A stretch of 6,142 bases of DNA, taken from positions 1 to 6,142 of the forward strand of contig DMYM01000500.1 in assembly GCA_003483645.1 (NCBI GenBank), read 5' to 3'. The notes under the pieces were generated by a model that was not told the DNA's origin, did no database searches, and saw only the letters and a list, made by a program, of their open reading frames with translations. A program made the translations under genes and the position numbers. The DNA comes from Verrucomicrobiales bacterium. GTDB lineage: Bacteria; Verrucomicrobiota; Verrucomicrobiia; Verrucomicrobiales; Akkermansiaceae. Shown one piece after another: positions 5,214 through 6,142 of the stretch (positions are counted from its first letter, which is position 1; every line of letters starts with the position of its first letter).

Positions 5214-6142
5214 ATGAGGCTTTCCACCAAGTTGCTTTTCACCACCTGCGTTACGCCGGCCCTGATCTGGTTGGTGGGTATCTATGTGGTGAAGACTTCG
5301 CAGGACCAGCTTCGCGGAGCTATCCAGACCGCTGCCATGGCGGAGGTCCGCTCCATGCAGGAGGAGATCGACCGCCTTCTCAGGGCACGCACCAACACCT
5401 GGGAGAAGTTCTCCAGGGACGAAGAGGTGATTGCCTCCCTGGTCAAGTCGAACGAGATGCTGCGCGAAAAGGAGGGCCTCGTGGAGGAGATCGCGCTGCT
5501 TTGGAGTGACGATGAAAGGCGAAGGGCCCTTCCGGACGGGGTCCTGGACCGCTCCCTCTCGCGTGAACTCGGCTCCACTGTCGACAAGATGACCGAGTTG
5601 AGCGGGGGCACGGAAATCTTCCATGAGGTGATGCTGACCAATGCCTTTGGCGGGATCGTGGCCCAGAGCAGTCCCACTGCCGGGTATCTGCACGATGGCA
5701 GCGTCTGGTGGCAGGAGGCAAAGGCCAGCAGTCCCTACATAGGAGATGTGACCGTAGGCTTGGATGGTAACCGGCAGGAGGAGGTTTCCATCGCCTTCTG
5801 CCTCAGGATCAATGATCAGGAGGGCGAGTTCGTGGGGATCCTGCGCGTGGAGATCAATCTGCAGGAAGTGCTGGATGTGGTCGACTCTTACGCGCGACGG
5901 GGGGGACGGGATCGAGGCATGGTGCTTCTGAACAGTGAAGCTCAGTTGATCCGGATCGGTGGCAGGGGAAGAACCCGGACCCTGTCTGATGGTCGTCGCT
6001 ATCTCGTGCCCAACGAGAGCGGCAGACTAGAGGGGACACAGGTTCTCGAGAAGGATGCATCCGGTCGGGAACAGGTTTACACCTATGCGGTTTCCCCGGA
6101 AGAGGGAATCGTGAGCAGTCTTGGCTGGGTGGCGGTCCACAC
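5214..6142 (+). CDS. Membrane-anchored Cache-domain sensor protein, N-terminal 309 residues (3' end beyond right edge)
   Basis: An open frame from the ATG at 5214 runs to the window edge without a stop. A short basic start is followed by one transmembrane helix (about residues 7-26, LLFTTCVTPALIWLVGIYVV). A helical, coiled-coil-like region comes next (about 30-130, including EVRSMQEEIDRLLRARTNTW). Then there is a Cache-type extracytoplasmic ligand-binding domain: LTNAFGGIVAQSSPTAGYL with WWQEA (141-169), SIAFCLRIND with GEFVGILRVEINLQEVLDVV (192-223), and SSLGWVAVH (301-309), which typically comes just before the second transmembrane helix. The signalling output is cut off: histidine kinase, diguanylate cyclase, PP2C-type phosphatase or chemoreceptor are all possible. 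The ATG is the only plausible start, since an in-frame TGA at 5178-5180 has no start codon between. A Shine-Dalgarno sequence is essentially absent (AGGA is 14 bases away). It follows the DUF1552 gene by 85 bp in the same direction; whether it senses a ligand relevant to that pair is inference. Confidence 0.82.
   Translation, partial: MRLSTKLLFTTCVTPALIWLVGIYVVKTSQDQLRGAIQTAAMAEVRSMQEEIDRLLRARTNTWEKFSRDEEVIASLVKSNEMLREKEGLVEEIALLWSDDERRRALPDGVLDRSLSRELGSTVDKMTELSGGTEIFHEVMLTNAFGGIVAQSSPTAGYLHDGSVWWQEAKASSPYIGDVTVGLDGNRQEEVSIAFCLRINDQEGEFVGILRVEINLQEVLDVVDSYARRGGRDRGMVLLNSEAQLIRIGGRGRTRTLSDGRRYLVPNESGRLEGTQVLEKDASGREQVYTYAVSPEEGIVSSLGWVAVH

Noticed and set aside
5022..5693. A 223-codon minus-strand frame spanning the DUF1552 end and the sensor start
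   Set aside because: It crosses two good plus-strand genes and has no domain-like composition.

Overview
The window is a GC-rich (about 60% by eye), gene-dense bacterial chromosomal segment. It most resembles Verrucomicrobiota or a related Planctomycetes-type lineage. The main evidence is a neighbouring pair of genes from families that are strongly expanded in those phyla: a secreted c-type-cytochrome protein of the DUF1587/DUF1595/DUF1592/DUF1588/DUF1585 architecture, and a Tat-exported DUF1552 (HXXSHH) protein. The phylum call is inference from family distribution, since no rRNA or marker gene is present. I see no mobile element, CRISPR array, tRNA or rRNA.

Layout. The left part (1-1178) is a minus-strand two-gene unit: a sugar (ketose) epimerase/isomerase-like TIM-barrel protein, then an aldo/keto reductase that runs off the left edge. 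They are 38 bp apart and probably co-transcribed for cytosolic sugar metabolism. A 163-bp divergent intergenic region (1179-1341) carries a recognisable sigma70-type promoter and a good ribosome binding site for the plus-strand genes. From 1342 to the right edge everything is on the plus strand: the 782-residue cytochrome/DUF1592 protein (1342-3690), the 453-residue DUF1552 protein (3767-5128), and the N-terminal 309 residues of a membrane-anchored Cache-domain sensor (5214 to the right edge) whose output domain lies outside the window.

How the genes may work together. The DUF1592 and DUF1552 proteins are both predicted to act outside the cytoplasm, by Sec and Tat routes respectively. As adjacent partners they probably form one extracytoplasmic system of unknown biochemical function; the heme sites suggest redox chemistry and a beta-rich insert suggests a ligand-binding module. 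The Cache sensor downstream could report an extracellular ligand, but a functional link to the pair is only suggested by position. The sugar epimerase/reductase pair is divergent and may or may not belong to the same physiology.

The most interesting non-coding signal is that each of the three plus-strand genes has a GTATAC or GTATATAC element shortly upstream, readable as a -10 box. For the DUF1552 gene this element is so close to the ATG, with an in-frame TAG directly before the ATG and no Shine-Dalgarno sequence, that a leaderless or nearly leaderless transcript is plausible.
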